A stretch of 64,000 nt of DNA from Pelagomonas calceolata (GCA_918797485.1 CAKKNE010000002.1:1826501-1890500); one strand, 5' to 3'; shown: positions 16,807-25,919, counted from the stretch's first letter. Notes: generated from the letters alone by a model not told the origin. Translations and numbers: made by a program.

Positions 16807-17427
16807 ATGAGGAGGACCGCCCTCGCGGCGCTCTGCTGCGGCTCCGCGGCGGCGCTCACCGGGCTGCCGACGCTGGATCTTTATCTTGACCTGCGCATGA
16901 CCGTGCGAGGCCCCGCCGACGCGCTCGAGACGATCGCGGCCCAGCCCGACGGCCTGATACTGTGGGAGAGCGCCGCGGCGCCGGACTGGGGCGACGAGCT
17001 CGAGGGCCTCGACGTCATCGCCGTGGACCCGGGCGCGAAGAACGTCGCGGGTCTCCCGAGCGTGCGGCGCGGGCGCGCCGCGCGGCTCTTCGAGCCGCCC
17101 TTCGACACGCAGGAGGTCGTGGGCGCCTGCAGCCCCGGCGGCGTGCTGCTCGTCGACAGCACGGCGGACGTCTGGGAGCGCGAGACGCTGCCGCTCATCG
17201 AGATCGCGGCGGCGGCGGCGGCCGACACCGCGAAGGTGCTCGTGTCGCTCTACGACTCGACGATGCTCGCGCAGGTCAGCGAGAAGCTGGTCCTCGGCGC
17301 GATGACGGGGAGCGCGCTGCCGACGTTCGGGGCGGCCGACGCGGGCGCCGGCGCCGGCGGCCTCGGCGTCGCGCTGCCGCCCGACCCGGGCCTCTGGAAG
17401 CACGCCCAGACGTACAACATCCGCTAG
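16807..17427 (+). CDS. Small secreted or plastid protein, unknown
   Basis: 206 aa from the ATG at 16807. This start gives a short signal-peptide-like N-terminus (MRRTALAALCCGSAAALTG). The mature part starts PTLDLYLDLRMTVRG and alternates strand and helix: DGLILWESAAAPDWG, GLDVIAVDPG, GGVLLVDSTADVWERE, VLVSLYDSTMLAQVSEK. I do not recognise a family. The leader suggests entry into the secretory pathway or plastid. It is expressed tandem with its neighbours on the plus strand. The 5' region at 16737-16800 has two copies of AGCTCTCTCAAA about 35 bp apart. Confidence 0.5.
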   Translation: MRRTALAALCCGSAAALTGLPTLDLYLDLRMTVRGPADALETIAAQPDGLILWESAAAPDWGDELEGLDVIAVDPGAKNVAGLPSVRRGRAARLFEPPFDTQEVVGACSPGGVLLVDSTADVWERETLPLIEIAAAAAADTAKVLVSLYDSTMLAQVSEKLVLGAMTGSALPTFGAADAGAGAGGLGVALPPDPGLWKHAQTYNIR

Positions 17428-17458
17428 TGTGAGGCGCTGTAAATTGATGTGCATACCT

Positions 17459-17480
17459 CTAGCGGCCTGTAAGACACTAG
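17459..17480 (+). promoter_or_regulatory. CTAG palindrome copy 4
   Basis: Consensus-like copy: CTAGCGGCC, TGT, AAGACACTAG. It is 32 bp after the stop of the small secreted gene and 217 bp before the next ATG. Confidence 0.55.
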
Positions 17481-17576
17481 CGCGTAGGTTTGGCATTGCA
17501 AATTGGCAAGCCGTCTGGAGGCAGCAGTCATCATAATAATCAGTGCCGAGCGCTAGTCAAGTGCTCAGCGTGCGCA

Positions 17577-17641
17577 CCGGAGAGCCATCAGTCCGGAGAG
17601 CAGCCACCCAGTTCGGAGAGCCCCAATCAATCCGGAGAGCA
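17577..17641 (+). repeat. Degenerate CCGGAGAG repeats
   Basis: Four copies of CCGGAGAGC or TTCGGAGAGC at spacings of about 15-20 bp in the 5' region of the methyltransferase gene. Possibly a leader or promoter repeat; no function is claimed. Confidence 0.5.
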
Positions 17642-17696
17642 ATAGCAGCAGCGCAGTGAAATCCTGGGAAAACCTGGAAACTCGACGACTGCCACA

Positions 17697-18626
17697 ATGC
17701 TAAAACGCATGACACTCCTCGTCGCACTTGCACGCGAGACGTCGTCGCTCAACGGCGCCTGGCGCCGACGCGGCGTCTACCGCGACCGCAGCGACATGCC
17801 GCCGCTCGACGCCGTCGCGGCCGCGGTCGGCGCCGCCGCGCCCTGGGCGGCGCCGAAGTGGGTCTGGGCCTTCTGCTGGCGCGCGCACGCGCGGCTGCTG
17901 CCCGCGCTCCACGCGCGCGACGGCCTCACGAACACCTGCGTGAACCTCCAGGTGCTCTGGCTCAAAGCGCTCGCCGGCGACGACGCGGCGTACGCGCTCT
18001 TGCCGCGCGGATTTCGCCTACTCGTCGCGCCGCCGCTGCGGCGGTTCTACCCGAGGCTCCACCACCAGAACATCAAACTCCGCGCGAAGTTCCTGGACGA
18101 CGCCGTCCGGGACGAGCTGCGCCGCGGCGACGACGACGTGGCCGTCGTGGCGCTGGGGGCGGGCTTCGACGGGCGCGCGGCCCGCGCGGTGGAAGACCGC
18201 GGGCCGCGCGCGCGCGCCGCCGACGTCGACCTGCCCGAGGTCATCGCGCAGAAGCGAAGCGTGCTGGGCCGCGCGGACGGATACGGCGCCGAGCTGATCG
18301 CCTGCGACCTCGCCGGCGCCGGCGTCGAGGCCGCGCTCGCGCGGGCGATAGGGAACCGCACGCGCGTCGTATTCGTCGTCGAGGCACTCCTGATCTACCT
18401 CGACGCCGCCGCGGCGGAGCGGCTCCTCGACGCGTGCCGCGGCGCGCCGTGCGCCGCGGTGTCGCTCTGCTTCGCGGACCGGCTCGCGATCGACGGCGTC
18501 GACGAGGCGGCAGCCGCGCGCCTCTTCGCGGACCGCGGCTTTGACCTCGTCCGCTACCTCCCGAAGCCGGGCCTCGCGCGGCACATGGGCGTGGCGCGGC
18601 GGCGGCCGCGTCGTGGGGAGAGCTAA
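17697..18626 (+). CDS. Leucine carboxyl methyltransferase-like SAM-dependent methyltransferase
   Basis: 309 aa in the PPM1/LCM family, class I methyltransferases that include LCMT1 (which methylates the C-terminal Leu of PP2A) and bacterial relatives. NLQVLWLKAL precedes the domain. VVALGAGFDGRAAR (about residues 148-162) is motif I, where the methyl donor binds. ADVDLPEVIAQKRSVL is the conserved acidic strand and following helix. VVFVVEALLIYLDAAAAERLL is the post-catalytic core motif. The first 30 residues could be a weak leader. A true PP2A role is not shown; a small-molecule O-methyltransferase of the same family is equally possible. Confidence 0.7.
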   Translation: MLKRMTLLVALARETSSLNGAWRRRGVYRDRSDMPPLDAVAAAVGAAAPWAAPKWVWAFCWRAHARLLPALHARDGLTNTCVNLQVLWLKALAGDDAAYALLPRGFRLLVAPPLRRFYPRLHHQNIKLRAKFLDDAVRDELRRGDDDVAVVALGAGFDGRAARAVEDRGPRARAADVDLPEVIAQKRSVLGRADGYGAELIACDLAGAGVEAALARAIGNRTRVVFVVEALLIYLDAAAAERLLDACRGAPCAAVSLCFADRLAIDGVDEAAAARLFADRGFDLVRYLPKPGLARHMGVARRRPRRGES

Positions 18627-18915
18627 CGTCGTTTTTGTGTCGTCGTCGTTCGACGTCGCCGTTTGTCTGAAGGGTCTGCCAGTCCGCGAGCATGGGTGGG
18701 TTTTTCACAAACATACGTCCGCCAGAGGAGGACCGCTCCGGCCAGATATACCGGATGGGCACACGCGAGTAGGGGGCTCGCGGCTTGATCTGCAGAGCAG
18801 GTGCATGACGACACCGCATTGGTCGGCGTAAATCGCACCAACTGCGTAAGGTATAGTCATAAAATAGAGGCGACATTCAGCGGTCGTGCATTTGAGAGCC
18901 GCAGACCGCACCGCC

Positions 18916-19536
18916 ATGCTCGTCGCCACGCGAACAAAGCCCGCCGGGCAGCCCTTGGGTGCCGCAGCAGCAGGGGCGGCCCCCATCTTCGTCGAGACGA
19001 ACGGTCGCGGCGACGAGGTGCGAGTCGTGCCCGACGAGGCGTCGCCGGTGCGGCCCGTGCGCGTGACGGAGGACCCGCTGCCCCTGGAGTGGGTCGTGCC
19101 GCGGCGCGCGCGCTCCCCGAAGGACTGCGACACCTACGCCTCGGCGCAGTCGAGTTTCGACGACCTCGCGTCGCTGGCGTCGGAGCGCTGCTGCGACGAG
19201 GACCCGAGGAGTCCGGACGCGGCGCTCGACGACGCGTACCGACGCTACGTGGCCGCGCGCGACGCGCCGGCGCCAGCGCGGACGCCGACACCGGAGCCGA
19301 CGACCTTCGACGCGTCGACGACGCCGCCGCCGGGCCTCCGCGTGCACGCGCGGCGGCCGGCGCAGGCCGCGACGCCGCTCGACGTATTCCTGCGCCTGCG
19401 GGGCCTCGACGCCCACGCGGACGTGCTGTACGGCCTGGGCGCGCGGAAGATCGGAGACCTGCGCTACCTGCGGAAGGAGGACTACGCGGGCGTCGGCCTC
19501 GACCTCGGGGACCTCGACATGAAGGTCCAGTTCTGA
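18916..19536 (+). CDS. Protein with C-terminal SAM (sterile alpha motif)-like domain
   Basis: 206 aa from the ATG at 18916. Most of the protein is Pro/Asp/Arg-rich and probably disordered (TPTPEPTTFDASTTPPPG). The last 55 residues (LDVFLRLRGLDAHADVLYGLG, then RKIGDLRYLRKEDYAGVGL) fit a SAM domain: a short helix, the hydrophobic turn and the terminal L..L helix. Such domains mediate protein-protein oligomerisation. No catalytic motif is present. It sits upstream of composite element B. Confidence 0.5.
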   Translation: MLVATRTKPAGQPLGAAAAGAAPIFVETNGRGDEVRVVPDEASPVRPVRVTEDPLPLEWVVPRRARSPKDCDTYASAQSSFDDLASLASERCCDEDPRSPDAALDDAYRRYVAARDAPAPARTPTPEPTTFDASTTPPPGLRVHARRPAQAATPLDVFLRLRGLDAHADVLYGLGARKIGDLRYLRKEDYAGVGLDLGDLDMKVQF

Positions 19537-19565
19537 GTAAGTTCAATATATTCTTCCGTTTGCGA

Positions 19566-19660
19566 TGTTACGGTGCTAGGACTCATGAAGGCGCCTCCTG
19601 GGGCGCGTCACCGATTCATCCCAGGCGCGCGAACTTGCTAGTGTCTTACTGGACGCTAGC
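19566..19660 (+). repeat. Composite intergenic element B with CTAG palindrome copy 5 (19638-19659)
   Basis: Starts with TGTTACGGTGCTAGGACT 30 bp after the SAM-domain gene stop. It ends with the same reverse-oriented palindrome as element A, 150 bp before the next ATG. The palindrome, including the GGACG stretch, is identical in A and B, while the spacer differs in sequence and is about 21 bp longer here. Confidence 0.55.
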
Positions 19661-19808
19661 TCCACTTCCTAAAACACACGCCACGCTGGCACGGCTCCAC
19701 TAATCGCACAGTCCACGCTGGCACTCAGCACGTATCATTTTATAGTGCCGCCACAAGCGCTGCACAAGTGCTCGGTACTGCACGTCTGCTGCACAAGCGC
19801 TACTAGTC

Positions 19809-20924
19809 ATGCAGGCCTGCCTCGCAGCAGCACTCCTCGCCACGGCCACGACGGCCCTAGCACCAGCACCGGTACCACCGCACGCCGCCGCCCCGGCCCG
19901 CTCGCCGCAAGGTTTAGAAAACAAATACTGGGCCTGGCGCGGCCAGGCCATCCGCTACCAGGTGACGGAGCCCACCACGCCGACGGGGCAAAAAGCTCTC
20001 CTCGTGCACGGATTGTTTGTCAATGCCGACCACTGGCGCAAGACGCTGCAAGCGTTGAGTGAGGCGGGCGTGACGGCCTACGCGATCGATCTGTTGGGCT
20101 GCGGCTGGTCGAGCAAGCCGCATCCGACGTCGGATGAAGCTAAGGCGCTGTCGGGCGAGAAGGGTAGAGACGAACTCGAAGATGTTGACACGTTCCAGGG
20201 CGTGGAGCTGGGCACGGCGTCCGGCAAACTGCGGACGGTGTCCTTCGTCGACAAGCGCCATCCTGTTGATGGTAGTTGTTATAATTTCTACACGTGGGCC
20301 GAGCAGCTCTGCGATTTCACGGACGAAGTTATTGGGGGCGACTGCGCCTTGATCTGCAACAGCATCGGCACGATCTCATCCCTACAAGCTTGTTTAGATA
20401 AGCCGGAATTGTTCACCGGTCTATTAACCGTGTCGCCGAACTTCCGCGAGCTCCACACGGCCGAGGCGTCGCCGTTGGCGATGCCTCTGGTAAAAACTGT
20501 GCAGCGCTTATTGAGGGAGCGGGGCCAGGGTTTGTTCGACGCGCTCGCGAACGCGAACACGGTGAAGAATATACTGAAGGAGCCCTACGCTGTGAAGGAC
20601 GCGGTGACGGACGAGCTCGTCGACGTATTGTTAACACCATTACTCACGGTGGGCGCCGCGGACGTGGTGTTCGACACGCTCTCGTACTCGGCGGGGCCGC
20701 TGCCGGAAGACCAGCTCGGGCGCCTCCCCGGTGGTTTGCCCGTCTGGGTCTGCTACGGCGGGAGCGACCCCTGGACGCCGCCGAAGCGCGTCGACGCGCT
20801 GCGGCGGTTCGACGCGGTCGAGGAGGTCCGCGCGTTTTCAGAGGTGGGCCACTGCCCGCACGACGAGGCGCCCGAGCGCGTGAACCCGTTCGTGCTCGAG
20901 TTCCTCGCGCGGTTGCGGGAGTAA
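19809..20924 (+). CDS. Plastid-type alpha/beta hydrolase, pheophytinase-like
   Basis: 371 aa. The N-terminus (MQACLAAALLATATTALAPAP) is a signal peptide followed by a Pro/Ala-rich transit-like stretch, pointing to the plastid. The hydrolase fold has the oxyanion region LLVHGLFVNADHWRK, and IDLLGCGWSSKP after strand 4. The nucleophile Ser is in CNSIGT (about 184) in place of the usual GxSxG. The acid is in GGSDPWTP (about 319), and the His in GHCPHDEAPE (about 348). DPWxP and GHCPHDEAPE resemble chloroplast pheophytinase-type hydrolases that act on chlorophyll-breakdown products. That role is inferred from similarity only. A loop of about 45 residues (DEAKALSGEKG...) interrupts the core. Confidence 0.65.
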   Translation: MQACLAAALLATATTALAPAPVPPHAAAPARSPQGLENKYWAWRGQAIRYQVTEPTTPTGQKALLVHGLFVNADHWRKTLQALSEAGVTAYAIDLLGCGWSSKPHPTSDEAKALSGEKGRDELEDVDTFQGVELGTASGKLRTVSFVDKRHPVDGSCYNFYTWAEQLCDFTDEVIGGDCALICNSIGTISSLQACLDKPELFTGLLTVSPNFRELHTAEASPLAMPLVKTVQRLLRERGQGLFDALANANTVKNILKEPYAVKDAVTDELVDVLLTPLLTVGAADVVFDTLSYSAGPLPEDQLGRLPGGLPVWVCYGGSDPWTPPKRVDALRRFDAVEEVRAFSEVGHCPHDEAPERVNPFVLEFLARLRE

Positions 20925-20996
20925 TGTTGTTTTCTTGACCCCGCACCTCAGCTAGGCAAGTTTGTGAAGGCGAGCTTTAGTCGGCTTGTTTTTTAG

Positions 20997-21130
20997 GACG
21001 CCGAGGCGGCGGTTTTGGACGCGTAGACAGGCCTAAGGTCTACACACCGACGCGCGTGACGGAGGCGCCGTCCTACGCGCCGACGACGGACACCTACGCG
21101 CCTTCAGAAGCGCCGACAGGCGTGCCTTAG
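20997..21130 (+). other. Orphan exon-like segment, Pro/Thr-rich
   Basis: A good 3' splice signal (TTGTTTTTTAG) is followed by 44 codons, GRRGGGFGRVDRPKVYTPTR and on to an APSEAPTGVP tail, then a stop. Only 72 bp separates it from the preceding hydrolase stop, and no upstream exon was found. It could be a last exon of an alternative transcript or a gene relic. Nothing else coding is seen in 20925-21417. Confidence 0.25.
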
Positions 21131-21165
21131 ACGACGACATCCGCGCGTGGCGGCGTCGCGGAACC

Positions 21166-21193
21166 CCTCCTCCTCCTCCTCCTCCTCCTCCTC
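21166..21193 (+). repeat. CTC trinucleotide microsatellite
   Basis: About nine CTC units in a row in the intergenic gap before the ankyrin gene. Confidence 0.85.
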
Positions 21194-21243
21194 ATCCCTC
21201 CCCCGCGCATAACTCCACTCACTATAAGTCAGGGGCCTTCGTG

Positions 21244-21265
21244 CTAGCGGCCTGTAAGGCACTAG
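21244..21265 (+). promoter_or_regulatory. CTAG palindrome copy 6
   Basis: Near-consensus copy with one change (AAGGCACTAG). It lies 153 bp upstream of the ankyrin-gene ATG. Confidence 0.55.
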
Positions 21266-21417
21266 CTTTGCAGAGCAGCCTCAGCAGCTCACACTTTGCA
21301 GAGCAGAGCGCGCGAGGGGCAGCCCTCGGACGATTGCAAGCAAAAGCGCATGACGTCGGGCAGCTGTAGCTGGCACGCGTGCGGGATGGACCGCACAAGG
21401 CTGAAACGCAGCTAGAG

Positions 21418-23034
21418 ATGGTGGAGCCCCTCGCGGACCGCGTGCTGGCGCTCACGCTGGCCGACGAGCCCGGGCAGCTCGCGGCGCTGCTGCTGGACCG
21501 GCCGCGCTGGGAGGGCCCGCTGGACGTCGAGGCGGCCTTCGGCGGGCGGACCCCCGAGGGCGCGGCGCCGCTGCACGCGGCGGCGGTCGGCGGCCGGAGC
21601 GCCTGCCTCGCGGCGCTGCTCGCCGCGGGCGCGCCGTCGGCGCGCGTCGAGCCGAGCGGGCATACCGCATTGCACCTGGCGTGCCAGGGCGGCCACGTCG
21701 CGTGCGCCGCGCAGCTGCTGGCCGCGTTCCCCGGCGATGTCAATGTTGAAACGGCCCGGGGCCACACGCCCCTCATGGTCTGCCTCGAGACGACGCACGG
21801 CGACGCCTCGCGCGCCGCGGCGACGGCGCGGCTCCTGCTGCGCCGCGGCGCCGACCCGATGCGGCGGCGGCCGACGGAGGCCGCGGGCGTGCTCGCGAAC
21901 GCGGCGCTCTACGAGTGCTGCCTGCTGGGCCGCGACGCGCTCTGCCGCGCGCTCTGCGAGGGCTACGACGTCGCGGCGCAGGTGGCCTACAAGACGCGCG
22001 GGCAGAGCCACAACTGCTTCCACGCCGCCTGCGACCGCGGCCACGCGCGCTGTTTGCAAGCCGTGCTGGCCGCGTGCGGTGCGTCGTCTGAAGGAACGCG
22101 GGCCGCCGCGCGCGCGCTCATCAGCGGGGCCGACGGCGACGGCGCGTGCCCGATCCACCTCGCGGCGCACTCGGGCGCGGCGGCGTGCGTCCGGCTGCTC
22201 CTCGACTTTGACGCGTGCCTCTTAGGCCTGCGGATGAACGCGTCGCATCAGACGCCACTTTATCTGGCCTGCGCCCGGGGGCACCTCGAGACCGTCGAGG
22301 TCTTGCTCGGGCACGCGTCGGATGAAGCGGCCGAAGCGCCCGAATTCACGCCGCTCCACGCCGCGGCGGCCTCGGGCGCGGCGGACGTCTGCGCGCTCGT
22401 CCTGTCGGCGCGGCCGGAACTGCTTCGAATCGAGGACCCGGACCACCGCACGCCACTCGCCACGGCCGTGTCGCACGGCAAGCTCGAGAGCGCGCGGCTC
22501 CTCGCGATCGCCGGCGCCGCGCCGCGCTACGGAGCCGTCGACCTCGTCGACGAGGCCCACGCGCGAAACCTCCCGGCGCTGGCCGCGTGGCTCCGCGACA
22601 TCTGCGTCTTCCGCGCCGCCGACGAGCCGCTTCCGGTTTTGTGCTTCGCGCCGGACCTGGGCGCGACGCACGTCCGGGCTCTGCTGCGCGCCGGCGCCGC
22701 CGCCGACGTCGTGGCGATCCGAGCGCTCGGAGACGCGGTCGCCGACGGCGCCGACGACGCCGCGCCGGCCCCGCCGCCGCCGCCGCTCGCCGCCGCGACG
22801 CGGCCCTGGCAGCCGGCGACGCACGAGCTCTTCCCGCGCGCCGCGCGCGTCCGCGCCTACGTCGCGCTCGTCGTCCTGCGGCGGCGCCTCCCGGGCCTGC
22901 TGGTCGTCGACCGCGTGCTGCCGTTCGCCGTCGACCGGGGTGGCGCTCGCGTCGACGAGCAGGCCGCGCTCATGGCGCTCGTCCTCGGGCGGAGGCCGTT
23001 CACGCTCGCGGAGCGGCTTCGCGGCGTCCCGTAA
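21418..23034 (+). CDS. Ankyrin-repeat protein
   Basis: 538 aa from the ATG at 21418. At least seven ankyrin repeats can be followed, for example GAAPLHAAAVGGRSACLAAL, GHTALHLACQGGHVACAAQ, GACPIHLAAHSGAAACVRLL, HQTPLYLACARGHLETVEVL and FTPLHAAAASGAADVCALV. Each has the TPLHxAA helix start and GH or GA turns. The C-terminal 120 residues after a Pro-run (APAPPPPPL) have no recognised domain. Ankyrin repeats bind other proteins; no partner can be named. It is convergent with the oxidoreductase gene, with 86 bp between the stops. Confidence 0.8.
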   Translation: MVEPLADRVLALTLADEPGQLAALLLDRPRWEGPLDVEAAFGGRTPEGAAPLHAAAVGGRSACLAALLAAGAPSARVEPSGHTALHLACQGGHVACAAQLLAAFPGDVNVETARGHTPLMVCLETTHGDASRAAATARLLLRRGADPMRRRPTEAAGVLANAALYECCLLGRDALCRALCEGYDVAAQVAYKTRGQSHNCFHAACDRGHARCLQAVLAACGASSEGTRAAARALISGADGDGACPIHLAAHSGAAACVRLLLDFDACLLGLRMNASHQTPLYLACARGHLETVEVLLGHASDEAAEAPEFTPLHAAAASGAADVCALVLSARPELLRIEDPDHRTPLATAVSHGKLESARLLAIAGAAPRYGAVDLVDEAHARNLPALAAWLRDICVFRAADEPLPVLCFAPDLGATHVRALLRAGAAADVVAIRALGDAVADGADDAAPAPPPPPLAAATRPWQPATHELFPRAARVRAYVALVVLRRRLPGLLVVDRVLPFAVDRGGARVDEQAALMALVLGRRPFTLAERLRGVP

Positions 23035-23120
23035 GGATAATACTGTGTTGGACTATATTGCCCGGAGGGGATATCTTTAACGGGGGTGGGACTAGTCGGC
23101 GGCGCCCCTGGGGGGGCGAT

Positions 23121-24122
23121 CTACTGCTTGGACACGGTGAGGACGAGCTTGCCCTTGGTGCGGTGCGTCATGGACGCCTTGACGATGTCGCCGACGCCGG
23201 CCGTGGTCAGCGCGAAGTCGCGCGCGTCGACGAGCGGCTTGAGGGCCCCCGACTCCACGAGCTCGGTGAGCGTCCGCATGTCCGCCGTCACGGCGGGCGC
23301 GTCCGTGCTCGTCAGGAAGACCTTGTACGTCGGGCCCAGGACGCCGAAGACTCCCTTGACGTTGCGCCAGAGCATCGACGCCATGATCGACGCGATCGAG
23401 CCGCCGTCGCCGACGATGGACAAATATATGCCGCCCGTCTTGAGGGCCGCCTGGCCGGCCACCCAGTTGTCGTAGCCGCCCACGGTGTCAAAAACGATAT
23501 CCAACTCCAACCCGGTCATCGCCGCGACGACGTCCTGCTCCTTGTAGTTGATGACGGTGTCCGCGCCGAGGCCCTTGATCAGGTCGACGGCCGAGCCCGT
23601 GGCGTAGACGTGCGCGGCGCCGAGGGCCTTGGCGATTTGCACGGCGAGGCTTCCGACACCGCCACTTCCGCCCAGGACGGCGACCTTTTGGCCCTCCTTC
23701 AGCTTGCCGTGCGTCTGGAACGCCTGCAGGGCGGTGAGGCCGGCCAGGGGCAGGGCCGCGGCCTCCTTGAACGAAATGTTCTTGGGCATGCGGCCCAGCG
23801 CCGCGGCCGGGACCAGCGCGTACTCGGCGAAGGATCCGGGCGTCTTGATCGCGTCGGCGTAGACGCGGTCGCCCACCTTGAACGCGTCGCAGCCGGGCCC
23901 AAGCTTCGCGACGGTGCCGCTCACGTCGCAGCCGAACGGACCCGCCTTCTTCCCGGGAAAGTCCCCAGCGACGAGCTTGTAGTCGATCGGGTTGACCGAG
24001 GCGCACGAGACCTTGACGAGGACCTGATCCGCCGCCGGCTCCGGCACCGCGGCGTCGTCGACCACCGAGAGTACGTCCGGAGACGTCGGATCGCCGTTCT
24101 TGTGCTGGATTGCGGCCTTCAT
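23121..24122 (-). CDS. NADPH:quinone oxidoreductase-like MDR family protein
   Basis: 333 aa, of usual length for zinc-independent medium-chain dehydrogenase/reductases. ASVNPIDYKLVAGDFPGKK and FGCDVSGTVAKLGPG are the GroES-like substrate domain. AALPLAGLTALQAFQTHG and VLGGSGGVGSLAVQIAKALGA carry the NADPH-binding loop (AxxGxVG type). VINYKEQDVV and FDTVGG follow. The structural and catalytic zinc Cys/His sets of alcohol dehydrogenases are absent. It probably reduces quinones or reactive alkenals in the cytosol; the exact substrate is unknown. It is divergent from PAF1. Confidence 0.85.
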   Translation of the reverse strand: MKAAIQHKNGDPTSPDVLSVVDDAAVPEPAADQVLVKVSCASVNPIDYKLVAGDFPGKKAGPFGCDVSGTVAKLGPGCDAFKVGDRVYADAIKTPGSFAEYALVPAAALGRMPKNISFKEAAALPLAGLTALQAFQTHGKLKEGQKVAVLGGSGGVGSLAVQIAKALGAAHVYATGSAVDLIKGLGADTVINYKEQDVVAAMTGLELDIVFDTVGGYDNWVAGQAALKTGGIYLSIVGDGGSIASIMASMLWRNVKGVFGVLGPTYKVFLTSTDAPAVTADMRTLTELVESGALKPLVDARDFALTTAGVGDIVKASMTHRTKGKLVLTVSKQ

Positions 24123-24189
24123 GGCTTCGTCTTAGACTCGACGTTGAATACTTAAGCGGCTCACCTCAAGTCGCGCTGCTGGTATCAAA

Positions 24190-24357
24190 ATGAGTGGACC
24201 ACCCAAAGGAGGAGCCCAAAATAAGGACTTGGGACCAAAAAGGAGTGACGTAGGCGTACACACCGGCGCGGGCGGTCGAGGAGAGACGACGAGTGGTGTC
24301 TCGCCCTTGATAGGGAGAAACCTACGCGTTAAATGTGTGGAAAAAATGCAGAGCTAG
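24190..24357 (+). CDS. Small ORF, 55 aa, uncertain
   Basis: ATG at 24190 opens MSGPPKGGAQNKDLGPKRSD and continues to a TAG, 233 bp upstream of the PAF1 ATG. It is basic and Gly-rich with no recognised family. It could be an upstream ORF of PAF1 or chance. Its stop overlaps the start of CTAG palindrome copy 7. Confidence 0.2.
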   Translation: MSGPPKGGAQNKDLGPKRSDVGVHTGAGGRGETTSGVSPLIGRNLRVKCVEKMQS

Positions 24358-24374
24358 AGTCATAGACACACTAG
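24354..24374 (+). promoter_or_regulatory. CTAG palindrome copy 7 (diverged)
   Basis: 21 bp, CTAG at both ends with GACACACTAG on the right. It is 217 bp from the PAF1 start and 232 bp from the oxidoreductase start. Confidence 0.4.
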
Positions 24375-24590
24375 TTTTGCAAGCTTAACTCGGCTCGCCT
24401 ACAGCCGCAGCTGGCGCCCCTCCCCAGTACAGAAGCTGTAGTGTAGCTGTAGTGCTCATCTGCTCACTCATCTTCAGCGAGGACGCGTCGCGCGTGCTCT
24501 GCGGCGGCCCACGCGCACACCAGCCTAAGCGCCGCGCGCCGCCGGGCGGCCCCCGGGCGCGCGCGCGGACCAAGCCCACAAAGCGCAGCC

Positions 24591-25919
24591 ATGGCGGAAG
24601 CCCCCGCGCCCGCCGCGTGGAAGGCCGGCTTCCTCGACGACAAGACCAAGAAGCGGCCCGGCGACGCGAAGGGCAAAGTACCGGATAAAAAGGCCAAGGT
24701 TAAGCCCGCCGAGGTGCCCGGGAAGTACGTGCCGAAACTCGTGATACCGGGCGACGGCCCGTTCGGGGACATCGAGGTCGAGCCTTCGCTACATGTGCCC
24801 CAACCCAAACTAGGCCCGATGCTCATGCCTATACCAAGCTTACTCCCACAAGTCGTGCAACATAAGCGGTGTTCGCTCGACGATCCGAAGCACTGGACGC
24901 TGCATGTCGAGCCGGGGTTAGGGGTGGAGATCGACTTGATACGAGGCGACACGCCACCCGGCGACCCGACCAATGTCCTACCACCGGAGGACGAGGCCAT
25001 CCTCAAAGCCCTGGAACCTCTATTAAAACAAGCCACTATCAGTGACGCGGGCGACGTTCTCGCCAAGGGCAAGAAAAAGGCGAAGGACGCCGTCTGGCTG
25101 AAGAACACCACTTACTTGTCGAACAACTTACATGCGCCCGTGCACGCCTTTGGTTCTCGGTCGAAGGAGCAACGCGAGCAACAGCGCGCCGTCGACCAAG
25201 CTGCTGTTTCGAAATTACAAGGTGTCGGTGGGGAGTCAGATATTCAGAAGTCGTTTAGTGATGCCGCTTCACTTAATAAGGATACGTTGCGGCACCCGAC
25301 GAAGCCGCACCTCAGGGCCGAATATGTGTTACCGGTCGCGCCGGACTCAGCGTTGTGGGCGAATTCTTATGTGCAAGTCTCGATCGCGGACGACCCCGAC
25401 GCGCCATTTAGGAACAAATTGGATGGGAATGGTCAACCACTACCGTTACCTACGGAAGCCTTGGTCTCCAAAGTGGTGACCACATCACATAAGAAGCGGG
25501 GCGCCAATGTACTGTCAGCATCCTACTCGCGGCCGAAGGACGATAATTACGACTGGTCGCGGCAGTACCAGCTCAACTTCAAGGAGGAACGGGCCCAGGA
25601 CGGCGCGCGGCTCGTTTTGTTGATTGACGAAGCTGAAAAAACGGCGACCTTCGTGGCGCCCCAGCCGAAGCGCATGGAGCTCGATAAAGGGCGCAGTACG
25701 GACGCCGCGCGCGAGGACGCGGACACGCCCATCGACACGGAGTGGAGCGGCGTGACGGAGGTCGCCTACGAAGCGACCGACGGGCATAAAGCAAGGGGCT
25801 TCGACGCTACATCACGGAACGCGTGGCGCGCGCGCATGCGCGCCGTCGACGCCGACGACATTTCCGCGGACGAGGACGTCTCCGAGTCCGAGGAGTCGAG
25901 CGACGGCGAGGAGGGCTGA
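24591..25919 (+). CDS. PAF1: RNA polymerase II-associated factor PAF1 (PAF1 complex subunit)
   Basis: 442 aa. The N-terminus has VPGKYVPKLVIPGDGPFGDI and the DDPKHWTLHVEPGLGVEIDL block. WLKNTTYLSNNL (about 167-178) corresponds to the WLRKTEYIS hallmark of PAF1. Later, LRAEYVLPVAPDSALWANSY, NYDWSRQYQLNF and LVLLIDEAEKTATFV follow PAF1 order. The C-terminus is an acidic tail (SADEDVSESEESSDGEEG), as in other PAF1 proteins. It acts in the nucleus with CTR9, LEO1, CDC73 and RTF1 on elongating RNA polymerase II and histone modification. No intron is seen. Confidence 0.85.
   Translation: MAEAPAPAAWKAGFLDDKTKKRPGDAKGKVPDKKAKVKPAEVPGKYVPKLVIPGDGPFGDIEVEPSLHVPQPKLGPMLMPIPSLLPQVVQHKRCSLDDPKHWTLHVEPGLGVEIDLIRGDTPPGDPTNVLPPEDEAILKALEPLLKQATISDAGDVLAKGKKKAKDAVWLKNTTYLSNNLHAPVHAFGSRSKEQREQQRAVDQAAVSKLQGVGGESDIQKSFSDAASLNKDTLRHPTKPHLRAEYVLPVAPDSALWANSYVQVSIADDPDAPFRNKLDGNGQPLPLPTEALVSKVVTTSHKKRGANVLSASYSRPKDDNYDWSRQYQLNFKEERAQDGARLVLLIDEAEKTATFVAPQPKRMELDKGRSTDAAREDADTPIDTEWSGVTEVAYEATDGHKARGFDATSRNAWRARMRAVDADDISADEDVSESEESSDGEEG

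Noticed and set aside
17577-17641. CCGGAGAG repeats as a CRISPR array
   Set aside because: Only about 8 bp repeated, with irregular short spacing, in a eukaryotic leader; not a CRISPR structure.
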